Position numbers and translations under genes: made by a program
DNA from: CAKVON01 sp902475665
GTDB lineage: Bacteria > Actinomycetota > Coriobacteriia > Coriobacteriales > Atopobiaceae
NCBI GenBank assembly: GCA_036321795.1
Contig: JAWQCY010000001.1
Location: forward strand, 248,001-312,000
Reading direction: 5' to 3'
DNA: 64,000 bases
Part shown: positions 28,093 through 36,744 of the stretch, in pieces
Layout: each line of letters opens with the position of its first letter
Numbering within the stretch: the first letter of the stretch is position 1
Notes under the pieces: generated by a model
What the model was told of the DNA's origin: nothing
The model's database searches: none
Seen by the model: only the letters and a program-made list of their open reading frames with translations

Positions 28093-28122
28093 CATCGCAT
28101 CGCCATGCATCGCATCGCCATG
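28093..28122. repeat. Two tandem copies of a 15-bp unit
   Basis: CATCGCATCGCCATG occurs twice head to tail, with no spacer. The surrounding intergenic region (27844-28697) holds no gene that I can support. Confidence 0.7.
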
Positions 28123-28166
28123 TTCTCGTCCGCATGCTTGCGTCTGACACAAATGGCATTGCCCTG

Positions 28167-28421
28167 TGCCAGGCAAAGAGACTTTCTTACTTTTGGACAA
28201 TCGGGTGTGCCAGGAAAACGGGGTTTCTTACGGAAGCGGCGTCACACTGAATTATTGTGGGGAGGGAGCATCTACAAAATCGCAGGTAGATAAGGTGTCG
28301 ATTTGGGAGCCATGCCATCGACTGGCGGCATCGGTCCCACATGGCGTTCTTTTGCCGTAAGAAAGCCCGTTTTCCTGGCGCGTGCCGCCTCCAGGCCGTA
28401 AGAAAAGCCATTTCCCTGGCA
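28167..28421. repeat. Inverted cassette of four 24-bp repeats
   Basis: A 24-bp unit (consensus start TGCCAGGAAAACGGG, end TTTCTTAC) occurs at 28167-28190 and 28208-28231 in plus orientation, and at 28357-28380 and 28398-28421 in minus orientation. Within each pair the start-to-start distance is exactly 41 bases, with a 17-base spacer of unrelated sequence. The central 125 bases (28232-28356) have no gene. The design resembles complex ends of a miniature mobile element or a paired protein-binding array. The arms could also pair as a long RNA stem. Confidence 0.75.
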
Positions 28422-28697
28422 GCCGCATGTTCCGGAAGCGTGTCGGGCTCCGCCGCCCCGAGGCCGTCGCTTGCTCGCGTCCCGCAGGGCAGGGCCGTAC
28501 CGCTCTCGCGCCAAAGGCACCGCATATTGGTATGAAACAGATTGTTGCCTGTGTATGCCTCACCCTGTGATAGCTTGATGCCGAGAAGGGCTGCGAGGCA
28601 GTTGGCTTGCAGGTCCATAAAGCGACCGCCACGACCATTGCTGCCATCGCGACCGACTCAGTCGCCCGAACCCCAAGCCGAGAACCCGGGAGGGACC

Positions 28698-29528
28698 ATG
28701 ATTAAGCTCGTTCTGACAGACATCGACAACACGCTGATCCCCCTGGGTGCCGATGGCGCCACCGACCACACCATGAAGGCCATCCACGCGCTGTTGGACG
28801 CGGGAATCGAGTTCGGTCCCGCCACCGGCCGCGACATCGACGGCATGGAGCGCTTTTTCCACGGCGACGAGGCCTGCTGGAGCACCAGCCTCATCTCCAA
28901 CGGCAAGCTGATCTTCCGTCACGGCGAGCTGGTCAAGCTGACCTGTCTCGACCACGACGCGGTGCAGCGCCTGTGCGACTTCGTCTGCCCACTCGAGGAC
29001 TCCATGGTCCTCATTCGTTCCGACAACCAGGACCTTCTCCTTGGTGCGACGCCCGACCTTGTCGAGAAGTGCATTTGGGTTTTGGGTCCCGACATCCCCC
29101 TCATCGACGAGCTTCCCGACACCCCGATTACCGCCTGCACCATCACGTGCGTGGGCGATGCCGACCGCAACGCCTGGCTCATCTCCGAGGTGGAGAAGAT
29201 CTGCCTCGGCCTCGAGTGCCTGTCGCCGGTTCCCGGCTGCTACGACGTGGTCCCTCGTGGCTGGAACAAGGCCACCGCGCTGGCCGAGCTCATGCACATC
29301 ATGGGGGTGAGTCCCGAGGAGGTCGTCGTGTTCGGTGACTCCGAGAACGACGTGCCCATCCTCAAGATGGTCCCCAACTCGGTCGCGGTGGCAAACGCCA
29401 TGCCCGTCGCTGCCGAGGCCGCGCGCTACCACATCGGCTCGTGCCCGGACGATGCCGTCGCCGATGCCCTGTTCGACATCGCCGAGTCCGCCCAGCGTGG
29501 CGAGATGCCCTCCTTCATGAGGCAGTAG
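28698..29528 (+). CDS. HAD-superfamily (Cof-type) hydrolase
   Basis: This 276-residue phosphatase has motif I LTDIDNTLIPLG with the nucleophile Asp8, motif II SNG, the motif III Lys region RGWNKATALAELM and motif IV VVFGDSENDVPIL, the pattern of Cof/IIB HADs. Substrates are typically sugar phosphates or flavin intermediates. It is clearly paralogous to the gene at 51760: same length, same opening residues and a common C-terminus (MPSFMRQ and PPAFMRG). GGGAGGGACC precedes the ATG. A hairpin follows the stop. Confidence 0.88.
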   Translation: MIKLVLTDIDNTLIPLGADGATDHTMKAIHALLDAGIEFGPATGRDIDGMERFFHGDEACWSTSLISNGKLIFRHGELVKLTCLDHDAVQRLCDFVCPLEDSMVLIRSDNQDLLLGATPDLVEKCIWVLGPDIPLIDELPDTPITACTITCVGDADRNAWLISEVEKICLGLECLSPVPGCYDVVPRGWNKATALAELMHIMGVSPEEVVVFGDSENDVPILKMVPNSVAVANAMPVAAEAARYHIGSCPDDAVADALFDIAESAQRGEMPSFMRQ

Positions 29529-29587
29529 GAGTCGCCCGCGCCACCGTTCGCGCAGGCAGCGGATTCGCTTCGCCAACGTGCCCCTCC

Positions 29588-29621
29588 CGCCGGCTGCCCT
29601 TTCAGCGCAGCCGGCGAATTT
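29588..29621 (+). terminator. Terminator of the HAD gene
   Basis: The stem CGCCGGCTGC/GCAGCCGGCG with a nine-base loop is followed by AATTTG. Confidence 0.65.
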
Positions 29622-29684
29622 GTGTCCGGTCCCTCTCCCATAATACGAACGCATGTTCTATGATGTTCGCAAGGGAGGGGGAGC

Positions 29685-29978
29685 ATGGCAACGTATCCGG
29701 CGCACGAGCCACGCCGCGGGTTACCCGCGAGGGAGAAACACTATGTCGAGGTTGTCTCGAAGACGGATCGCGACGGCCACGTCACGCCGATGGCGGTCAT
29801 CTGGGACGACGGCGTCCGCTTCTCGGTGGACCGAGTCCTCGGCAGCAGGCAGGCGTGCTCCCTCAAGACGGGCGGCACCGGCATCCGTTACACCGTGGTG
29901 GTGGAGGGCCGCTCCACCTACCTGTTCTACGAGGGTCCGCGCTGGTTCGTCGAGGCCAAGGTGGTTGGCATGCCGTAG
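29685..29978 (+). CDS. Small conserved-looking protein of unknown function
   Basis: This 97-residue protein follows a very good ribosome site (GGAGGGGGAGC). It reads like a small beta-rich fold: HYVEVVSKTDRDGHVTPMAV, FSVDRVLGSRQACSLKTGG, RYTVVVEGRSTYLFYEGPRW, ending FVEAKVVGMP. It has no membrane segment or cysteine pattern beyond one Cys. I recognise no family. Codon use is like its neighbours, so it is a real gene. It lies between two HAD genes on the same strand but is probably separately transcribed. Confidence 0.7.
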   Translation: MATYPAHEPRRGLPAREKHYVEVVSKTDRDGHVTPMAVIWDDGVRFSVDRVLGSRQACSLKTGGTGIRYTVVVEGRSTYLFYEGPRWFVEAKVVGMP

Positions 29979-30070
29979 TGCCGTTGCTGCGTCTTCCCGT
30001 CATGTTGCCTTGCCGTTGCGTCTTGCCCGTTGGGCATCCCTTCTCGGTGTAGGCTTTGACGGTCTATCTA

Positions 30071-30079
30071 GAGAAGTGC
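30071..30079. repeat. Intergenic copy of the GAGAAGTGC motif
   Basis: This is one of five or more intergenic copies of the dispersed 9-mer. The others are at 6422, 16899, 41351 and 52617. Confidence 0.7.
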
Positions 30080-30132
30080 CGTGCGTGTTGTCATAGTGTC
30101 GGGCGTACGGCAGGAGAGTGGGGGGGTAGCGC

Positions 30133-30789
30133 ATGATCCAGGGTGCCATCTTCGACATGGACGGCCTGATGTTCGACACCGAGGTCATTTGGTACGAGTC
30201 TTGGGGCCCGGCCCTGGCCAAGTACGGATACACCCTGCCCGACGGCCTTGCCGCCGACTGCCGTGGCTCGGCGGTCGAGCGCACCGTGCGCGTCCTTCGT
30301 CGCTACCTGGGCGACGACGCGCCCGCCGAGGACATCATCGCCGAGCTGCGTCGCGTCGCCCATGCCGCCATCGCGGCCGACCTGCGCAAGAAGCCCGGTC
30401 TCGACGAGCTTCTGGAGTGGCTCGGCGACCACGACATCCCATGCGCCGTCGCCTCGTCCAGCGCGGTCGAGCTCATCCGGAACAACCTGACCCAGTCCGG
30501 CATCGCCAACCGCTTTGCCGCGGTTGTCAGCGGCGAGCAGGTCGAGCACTCCAAGCCCGAGCCCGACGTCTTCTGGCTGGCGGCCCGCCAGATCGGCGTC
30601 GATCCCTCCCGCTCGCTGGTGCTGGAGGACAGCTTCGCGGGCGTGCGCGCCGGACACGCTGGCGGCTTCATCACGGTCATGGTTCCGGACATGTCCGCAC
30701 CCAACGACGAGATCTTGTCCCTGACGGATGCCTGCTGCGAGTCCCTGCTCGAGGTCCGCGACCGCCTGGAGGCCGGCACCCTCGGCTAG
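30133..30789 (+). CDS. HAD hydrolase, beta-phosphoglucomutase-like
   Basis: The 218-residue protein has motif I IFDMDGLMFDTE with the two catalytic aspartates, a cap domain, motif II VASSSA, motif III SKPEPDVF and motif IV LVLEDSFAGVRAG. This is the subfamily I arrangement of beta-phosphoglucomutase and related phosphatases. The exact substrate is unknown. It is distinct from the two Cof-type HADs in the window. The start at 30133 follows GGGGGGTAGCGC. Confidence 0.88.
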   Translation: MIQGAIFDMDGLMFDTEVIWYESWGPALAKYGYTLPDGLAADCRGSAVERTVRVLRRYLGDDAPAEDIIAELRRVAHAAIAADLRKKPGLDELLEWLGDHDIPCAVASSSAVELIRNNLTQSGIANRFAAVVSGEQVEHSKPEPDVFWLAARQIGVDPSRSLVLEDSFAGVRAGHAGGFITVMVPDMSAPNDEILSLTDACCESLLEVRDRLEAGTLG

Positions 30790-30894
30790 TGCGGGATCTT
30801 CTTCTCGCTTCTGCCGCCTGCGCCCGCCACGCCTGGCGCCCGGGCTCGTGTGACGTCGCATCCACACGCTGGCACATCCAAGAATCTTGCTGCA

Positions 30895-30931
30895 CGAAAA
30901 ATGCCCGCACCCCAGATGGGATGCGGGCATT
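30895..30931 (-). terminator. Terminator of fucO
   Basis: The stem AATGCCCGCA/TGCGGGCATT is followed on the minus strand by TTTTTCG. It lies about 100 bases past the stop of the leftward alcohol dehydrogenase gene. Confidence 0.85.
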
Positions 30932-31037
30932 CGCGTTTCGGGAACCTTGCGTCGTCTGCGACTCGCATGGGCTCACGGACCAGGCATGCGTGCCGTGCGG
31001 ACGCGTCGGCCCCGAAAGGTCGCGTCGAAGCTGCGAG

Positions 31038-32204
31038 CTAGGCGCTCGGGCAGATCTTCTTGAAGAGGGCGACGACGTCGTCGTGGTTGGCCTCACGCGG
31101 GTTGCCGGGGAAGCAGGCGTCGTTCATGGCGTCGGTGGCGAGCTGGTCGATCTCGTCAGCCTTCATGGCCTCGCAGACGTGCGGGATGTTGACGTCGGCG
31201 GAGAGCTGCTTGACGGCGGCGATGGCGGCGTCGGCGGCCTCGTCCTCGGTCATGCCGGTGGTGTCGACGCCCATGGCGACGGCGACCTCGGCAAGGCGCT
31301 TGGTGACGACGGGCTTGTTGAACTCCATGGCGATCGGCAGCAGCATGGCGCAGGCGACACCGTGCGGGGTGTCGTAGTGGGCGGACAGCGTGTGGGCCAT
31401 GGCGTGGTCGATGCCCAGGCCGACGTTGGAGAAGCCCATGCCGGCGATGTACTGGCCCAGGGCCATGCCCTCACGGCCGCTTCCGGGCTCGCCGGACTTG
31501 GCCTCGGCGACGGAGTCACGCAGGTTCTTGGCGATCAGCTCGATGGCCTTGTAGTGGAACATGTCGGAGAGCTCCCAGGCACCCTTGGTGGTGTAGCCCT
31601 CGATGGCGTGGGTCAGGGCGTCCATGCCGGTGGCGGCGGTCAGGCCGGCGGGCATCGAGGCCATCATGTCGGGATCGACGACGGCGACCTCGGGGATGTC
31701 GTTGGTGTCGACGCAGACGAACTTGCGGACCTTGTCGGGGTCGGTGATCACGTAGTTGATCGTGACCTCGGCCGCGGTGCCGGCGGTCGTCGGGACGGCG
31801 ATGGTGAAGGTGGCGTGGTTCTTGGTGTCGGCAACGCCCTCCAGGGAGACGACGTCAGCGAACTCGGGGTTCTCGATGATGACGCCGATGCCCTTGCAGG
31901 TGTCCATCGAGGAGCCGCCGCCGATGGCGACCATCATGTCGGCACCGGAGGCCTTGTAGGCCTCGACGCCGTCCTTGACGTTCTGGATGGTCGGGTTCGG
32001 CTTGATCTCGGAGTAGAGGGTCCAGGGGATGCCGGCGGCGTCGAGCTCGTCGGTGACCTTGGCGGTGACGCCGAACTTCACGAGGTCGGGGTCAGAGCAG
32101 ACGAAGGCCTTCTTGTAGCCGCGACGGGTGATCTCGCCCGGGATCTCCTTGATGGCGCCCTTGCCGTGATAAGAGACGGTGTTCAGAACGAAACGGTTAG
32201 CCAC
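31038..32204 (-). CDS. fucO: Iron-containing alcohol dehydrogenase, lactaldehyde reductase type
   Basis: The 388-residue group III alcohol dehydrogenase has the NAD motif GGGSSMDTCKG, the metal-binding GLTAATGMDALTHAIEGY, and the second pair of His residues in LGIDHAMAHTLSAHYDTPHG. It matches FucO, which reduces lactaldehyde to 1,2-propanediol during fucose or rhamnose fermentation. No fucose or rhamnose genes are adjacent, so a general aldehyde/alcohol redox role is also possible. It is divergent from the C69 dipeptidase gene. Confidence 0.9.
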   Translation of the reverse strand: MANRFVLNTVSYHGKGAIKEIPGEITRRGYKKAFVCSDPDLVKFGVTAKVTDELDAAGIPWTLYSEIKPNPTIQNVKDGVEAYKASGADMMVAIGGGSSMDTCKGIGVIIENPEFADVVSLEGVADTKNHATFTIAVPTTAGTAAEVTINYVITDPDKVRKFVCVDTNDIPEVAVVDPDMMASMPAGLTAATGMDALTHAIEGYTTKGAWELSDMFHYKAIELIAKNLRDSVAEAKSGEPGSGREGMALGQYIAGMGFSNVGLGIDHAMAHTLSAHYDTPHGVACAMLLPIAMEFNKPVVTKRLAEVAVAMGVDTTGMTEDEAADAAIAAVKQLSADVNIPHVCEAMKADEIDQLATDAMNDACFPGNPREANHDDVVALFKKICPSA

Positions 32205-32313
32205 GATTTCCTCCTACATTCGTGTATGGCGACGTCGGTCGACGCCACCCCGAGCGCCTGCGCCTATCGCGGGCGCTCTCTCCCTGTTAGACATAATAGC
32301 CACAAATTGCGCC

Positions 32314-32325
32314 TTTGGCGCCAAA
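32314..32325. promoter_or_regulatory. Perfect palindrome between fucO and dipeptidase
   Basis: TTTGGCGCCAAA is a 12-bp perfect palindrome in the shared intergenic region. On the minus strand a TATTAT box lies about 16 bases downstream of it, so it may overlap the fucO -35 region. Regulator unknown. Confidence 0.35.
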
Positions 32326-32456
32326 ACGTCCTCGCGCCTGGTGCCGCCTTGGCCCGGCCGCGCCACGCCGTCCCCATGTGCCGCCTGTATACTCGGACGC
32401 GTATGCGAACAAGGGCGGCGTCGCGACGCCGCCAACCAACAAAACGGAGGTCAGAC

Positions 32457-33995
32457 ATGGGTTGCACCACGCTTCTGGTGGGTAAGGACGCCACTCTGGA
32501 CGGCTCCACCCTCATCGCCCGCAACGAGGACTCGGGCTCCACCGAGTTCCTCCCCAAGAGGGCCCAGGTCGTCCAGCCCACCGACCAGCCCCGCCACTAC
32601 GAGGCTGCCATCTCGCACGTAAAGATCGAGCTTCCCGACGACCCCATGCGCTACACGTCGCTTCCCGACGCGATTCCCGGCCAGGGCATCTGGGCGGCGG
32701 CCGGCGTCAACGAGGCCAACGTCGGCATGACGGCCACCGAGACCCTCACCTCCAACGAGCGCGTCCTGGGCGCCGACCCGCTGGTCGAGTACCGCCCCGC
32801 CAAGGGCGAGCCCGGTGACGAGGGCTACGAGCCCGAGGTCGTGGGCGGCATCGGCGAGGAGGACATCGTCACCCTCGTGCTGCCCTACATCCACAGCGCC
32901 CGCGAGGGCGTCGAGCGCCTCGGCGCACTTCTCGGCACGTACGGCACCTACGAGATGAACGGCATCGCGTTCTCGGATACCGACGAGATCTGGTGGCTCG
33001 AGACCGTGGGCGGCCACCACTGGATCGCCCGCCGCGTGCCCGACGACGCCTACGTCGTCATGCCCAACCAGCTGGGCATCGACGCCTTCGACCTGACCGA
33101 CGCCGAGGGCGACCGCGTCGAGTGCATGGCCAGCACCGACCTGCGCGAGTTTATCGAGAAGAACCACCTGGACCGCCTGGACGCCCGCTCCGGCGAGCCC
33201 GGCTGCGCCGACGCGCACGTGCTGTTCAACCCGCGCGACGCCTTTGGCAGCCACTCCGACTCCGACCACGTGTACAACACGCCGCGCGCCTGGGACATGC
33301 ACCGCTTCCTCAGCCCGCACATGGACTGGACCCTCGCCGACGGCGAGGGCTGGGGCCCGGAGGCCGACGACCTGCCCTGGTGCCTGCCGCCCGAGCGCCC
33401 CGTCTCGGTCGAGGACGTCAAGTACGTCCTGTCGCTGCACTACCAGGGCACGCCGTACGACCCGTACGGCCACTACGGCGACGACTCGCAGCGCGGCAAG
33501 TACCGCCCGATCGGCATCAACCGCAACGGCCAGCTCGACATCATCCAGCTGCGCCCGTACGCGCCTGAGGCCACGCGCTCCGTCGAGTGGGTCGCCTTTG
33601 GCAGCAACGTCTTCAACACCGTGGTGCCGCTGTACTCCAACGTCGACGCCTCGCCCGAGTACCTCTCCAACACGACCGCGCGCGTGAGCACCGAGAGCTT
33701 CTACTGGGCCAACCGCCTGGTCGCCGCCCTGGCCGACGCCCACTGGCGCGAGTGCGCGTGCCACGTCGAGCGCTACCAGCAGGCCGTCGTCGCGGCCGGG
33801 CGCGCCATCGTCAACGAGACCGACGAGCGCGTCGCGGCCGCCGGCCTTGGCTATGCCGACGCTACCCCCGTCCTGCAGCAGGCCAACGAGAGAATCTGCG
33901 CGATGCTGCGCGAGCAGACCGACGACCTGCTGTCCAAGGTCCTTCTGGATGCCAGCCTCAAGATGCGCAACGGCTTCGCCCGTTCCGACGCGTAG
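32457..33995 (+). CDS. C69-family dipeptidase
   Basis: This 512-residue protein belongs to the PepD/C69 peptidases of Gram-positive bacteria. These are N-terminal nucleophile hydrolases in which the Cys near the N-terminus (MGCTTLLVGKDAT, Cys3) becomes the catalytic residue after removal of the first residues. NEDSG and the downstream PGQGIWAAAGVNEANVGMTAT are family-conserved. No signal peptide is visible, so it acts in the cytoplasm on dipeptides. AAACGGAGGTCAG precedes the ATG. It is followed at ten bases by the LD-carboxypeptidase gene, forming a peptide/murein-peptide unit. Confidence 0.92.
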   Translation: MGCTTLLVGKDATLDGSTLIARNEDSGSTEFLPKRAQVVQPTDQPRHYEAAISHVKIELPDDPMRYTSLPDAIPGQGIWAAAGVNEANVGMTATETLTSNERVLGADPLVEYRPAKGEPGDEGYEPEVVGGIGEEDIVTLVLPYIHSAREGVERLGALLGTYGTYEMNGIAFSDTDEIWWLETVGGHHWIARRVPDDAYVVMPNQLGIDAFDLTDAEGDRVECMASTDLREFIEKNHLDRLDARSGEPGCADAHVLFNPRDAFGSHSDSDHVYNTPRAWDMHRFLSPHMDWTLADGEGWGPEADDLPWCLPPERPVSVEDVKYVLSLHYQGTPYDPYGHYGDDSQRGKYRPIGINRNGQLDIIQLRPYAPEATRSVEWVAFGSNVFNTVVPLYSNVDASPEYLSNTTARVSTESFYWANRLVAALADAHWRECACHVERYQQAVVAAGRAIVNETDERVAAAGLGYADATPVLQQANERICAMLREQTDDLLSKVLLDASLKMRNGFARSDA

Positions 33996-34004
33996 GGGCA
34001 GGCC

Positions 34005-35156
34005 GTGAGGTATCCCGCACCGCTTGCCGACGGCGGAACCATAGGCATCGTGGCGCCCGCGTTCGGGGCCACGACCGAGCCGTACTTCTCGGCACTGGCA
34101 AACGCCGAGAAGCGCTGGCGCTCGTGGGGCTATGCCGTCCGCGAGTGGCCGTGCGTGCGCCGCGACGACGGGGTGGGGATCTCGTCGTCGCCCGCGCGCT
34201 GCGCCGCCGAGCTCGTCGACGCGTGGTGCTGCCCGGACGTCGACGTGCTCCTGAGCTGCGGCGGCGGCGAGCTGATGTGCGAGACCATGGGGCACGCGGA
34301 CCTGTCGCGCATCGCCGCGGCCGAGCCCAAGTGGTTCATGGGCTACTCCGACAACACCAACCTCACGTTCGCGCTGGCCACGGTGGCCGACGTCGCGAGC
34401 GTGTATGGCCCGTGCGCGCCGGCCTTTGGCATGCGCGAGTGGCACCCGGCGCTGGGCGACGCCTTCGACGTCCTGCGCGGGCGCGACCCCTTGGGCGTGG
34501 ACGCCGCGGCGCCCACGGTCGGCGGCTACGGGGCCTGGCAGCTGGAGTCCGCCAAGGACGAGGAGCACCCCCTCGAGCCGTACAACTGCACCGAGGCCCC
34601 GTGCGTCGAGGCCTGGCTGCCCGCGGACGCCGACGGTGCCACGGTCGACGGCCTGCCTGCCGAGAAGTGCTGGCGGATGGCTGCCGCGGACGAGGCAGTG
34701 GCCATGCGCGGCCGCCTGCTGGGCGGCTGCCTGGACGTGCTGGCGGGGCTGGTGGGCACGCCGCTCGACGGCACGCGCGGCTTCAACGAGTGCTATGCCG
34801 ACGACGGGGTGGTCTGGTTTCTCGAGGCCTGCGACCTGGGGCCGATCGCGTACCGTCGCGCCCTGTGGCAGCTGGCCCACGCCGGCTGGTTCGACCGCGC
34901 CGCCGGCATCATGGTGGGACGCCCCATGCGCTGGGGCTGCGAGGAGATGGGCATGACGTTCGCCGACGCCACGCTGGCGGCGCTTGCCGACGCGGGCGTG
35001 CGCGTGCCCGTCCTTCTGGATTGCGACTTCGGGCACCTGCCGCCGCAGATGCCTTTGGTGTGCGGCAGCCTTGCCGACGTCGAGTGCCCGCCGGCCGACG
35101 CCGACGACGGCGCCGCGGCCCGCAGGGTCAGCGTCCGCATGGGGCTCGTGCCATGA
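34005..35156 (+). CDS. LD-carboxypeptidase family protein (S66)
   Basis: The 383-residue protein matches the S66 (LdcA/MccF) family: IGIVAPAFG near the N-terminus, DVDVLLSCGGGELM, the nucleophile Ser in FMGYSDNTNL, and later conserved Glu/His residues in the C-terminal half (FLEACD, LDCDFGHLPPQMP). These enzymes cut the LD bond in recycled muropeptides or the acyl-sulfamoyl bond of microcin C-like peptides. It is longer than typical LdcA (about 300), which favours an MccF-like member. The start is GTG 34005 after AGGGGCAGGCC. Its stop overlaps the mnmA ATG (ATGA). Confidence 0.85.
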   Translation: MRYPAPLADGGTIGIVAPAFGATTEPYFSALANAEKRWRSWGYAVREWPCVRRDDGVGISSSPARCAAELVDAWCCPDVDVLLSCGGGELMCETMGHADLSRIAAAEPKWFMGYSDNTNLTFALATVADVASVYGPCAPAFGMREWHPALGDAFDVLRGRDPLGVDAAAPTVGGYGAWQLESAKDEEHPLEPYNCTEAPCVEAWLPADADGATVDGLPAEKCWRMAAADEAVAMRGRLLGGCLDVLAGLVGTPLDGTRGFNECYADDGVVWFLEACDLGPIAYRRALWQLAHAGWFDRAAGIMVGRPMRWGCEEMGMTFADATLAALADAGVRVPVLLDCDFGHLPPQMPLVCGSLADVECPPADADDGAAARRVSVRMGLVP

Positions 35157-36226
35157 GTCGCGTGCTCGTTGCCATGAGCGGCGGCGTCGACTCGAGTGTT
35201 GCCGCATACCTGCTGCAACAGGCGGGACACGACTGCGTGGGCGCCACGATGATGCTGGCGCGCAACAGCACGTGCTGCCGCATGGAGGATGCCATCGACG
35301 CCAAGGCCGTCTGCCTAGAGCTGGGCATCCCCCACTACACGTTCGACCTCACGCGTGAGTTCGACGAGGCGGTGGTCGGCCCCTTCTGCCGGGCCTACGA
35401 CGACGGCCTCACGCCCAACCCGTGCGTGCAGTGCAACAGGCACCTCAAGTTCGGCCTTCTGTGGCGCCGCGCGCAGGCCCTGGGCTGCGACGCGATCGCC
35501 ACCGGCCACTACGCGCGCGTGGGCCGCGACGCCTGTGGTCGGCCCACGCTCATGCGCGGCCTGTTCGACCAGAAGGACCAGAGCTACGTGCTGTGGCCCG
35601 TCTCGCCCGAGGTGCTGTCCCACCTGCTTCTGCCCCTGGGCGACTTTGCCAGCAAGGACGAGGTCCGCGCGATCGCCGAGCGCCAGGGCTTCTCGTGCGC
35701 GCGCAAGCACGACAGCCAGGACATCTGCTTCGTGCCCGACGGCGACTACGCCGGCTTCGTCGAGCGGCACCGCGGGCATGCCAGCGAGCCCGGCCACATC
35801 GTGGATGCCGACGGCCACGTGCTGGGCTGGCACCACGGGATCGAGCGCTACACGATCGGCCAGCGCAAGGGCCTGGGCATCGCGTGCGGGCGTCCCATGT
35901 ATGTCGTCGAGAAGGACGCGTCGACCAACACCGTGCGCGTGGGCGACGACCGCGAGCTCTTCTCGGCAACGTTTTGCGCGGTCGACGCGGTGTGGCCGTC
36001 GGGGCCGGTGGGCGGGCCCGTGGCCTGCGACGCCGTCGTGTGCTACCACGGGCGTCGCCACCCGGCGCGCGTGACGCGCACGGGCGACTGCGAGTTTCTC
36101 GTGGACTGCGAGCGGCCGGTGCGCGCGATCGCGCCCGGGCAGTCGGTCGTGTGCTACGACGGTGACCGCGTCGTGTGCGGCGGCGTCATCGCCGCGACCG
36201 ACCACTCAGACGATGGGGGAATGTGA
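35153..36226 (+). CDS. mnmA: tRNA-specific 2-thiouridylase
   Basis: MnmA adds sulfur to U34 of Lys, Glu and Gln tRNAs. The 357-residue protein has the PP-loop AMSGGVDSSVAAYLL, the catalytic Cys in NPCVQCNRHLKF, the TGHYARVG block and the second catalytic Cys in DSQDICFVPDGDY. The ATG overlaps the previous stop by ATGA, and its own stop overlaps the next ATG (TGATG). The gene therefore sits in a tight translationally coupled string with S66 and queD. It acts on tRNA-Gln-TTG, one copy of which lies in this window. Confidence 0.95.
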   Translation: MSRVLVAMSGGVDSSVAAYLLQQAGHDCVGATMMLARNSTCCRMEDAIDAKAVCLELGIPHYTFDLTREFDEAVVGPFCRAYDDGLTPNPCVQCNRHLKFGLLWRRAQALGCDAIATGHYARVGRDACGRPTLMRGLFDQKDQSYVLWPVSPEVLSHLLLPLGDFASKDEVRAIAERQGFSCARKHDSQDICFVPDGDYAGFVERHRGHASEPGHIVDADGHVLGWHHGIERYTIGQRKGLGIACGRPMYVVEKDASTNTVRVGDDRELFSATFCAVDAVWPSGPVGGPVACDAVVCYHGRRHPARVTRTGDCEFLVDCERPVRAIAPGQSVVCYDGDRVVCGGVIAATDHSDDGGM

Positions 36227-36645
36227 TGTACGGACTCAAGACCGAGGCGTCGTTCGACGGCGCCCACTTCCTGACCGACTACTACGGCAAGTGCGAGAAC
36301 CTGCACGGCCACCGCTGGCGCGTCGTCGCCTACATCGAGCAGGACGACCTTCAGGCCGCCGGCACCATGCGCGACATGGTGGTGGACTTCGGCGTCTTCA
36401 AGCGCGCGGTGCGCGAGCTGGCCGACTCGCTCGACCACACCTTCCTGGTGGAGGAGGGCACGCTCAAGCCGCGCACGATGGAGTGCCTGGCCGACGAGGG
36501 CTTCTCGCTCACGGTGCTGCCGTTCCGCACCACCGCCGAGAACCTCGCACGCTGGTTCTTCGACCGCCTTGCGGAGAGGGGCCTGCCGGTGAGCCAGGTC
36601 GACTGTTACGAGACTCCTCTGAATTGCGCCACCTACCGCGCCTAG
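36226..36645 (+). CDS. queD: 6-carboxytetrahydropterin synthase (QueD)
   Basis: QueD makes carboxytetrahydropterin in queuosine synthesis. The 139-residue protein has the zinc-binding His residues (SFDGAHFL and NLHGHRW), the catalytic Cys in YGKCEN, and the C-terminal Glu block VDCYETPLNCATYRA. The start ATG shares a base with the mnmA stop. No queC, queE or queF is adjacent, so queuosine use is inferred. Linking to MnmA, both products concern the tRNA anticodon loop. Confidence 0.9.
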   Translation: MYGLKTEASFDGAHFLTDYYGKCENLHGHRWRVVAYIEQDDLQAAGTMRDMVVDFGVFKRAVRELADSLDHTFLVEEGTLKPRTMECLADEGFSLTVLPFRTTAENLARWFFDRLAERGLPVSQVDCYETPLNCATYRA

Positions 36646-36744
36646 CCCGTCGCGTTTGGTGTACGTTCGACTTGTGGAACCGTGACGCGGGCGACCGGCA
36701 CGCGAGCGGCCGAGACGCGACGAACCCCGAGAGGTAGGCAACCG

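Noticed and set aside
22544..28326. Shared 13-mer GCCATCGACTGGC in the EIIC terminator and in the 28,167 cassette
   Set aside because: A match of this length between two places in 64 kb is expected by chance, and it is self-complementary.
28167..28421. Miniature CRISPR array
   Set aside because: Only two repeats per orientation, spacers of 17 bases, and no cas genes nearby.
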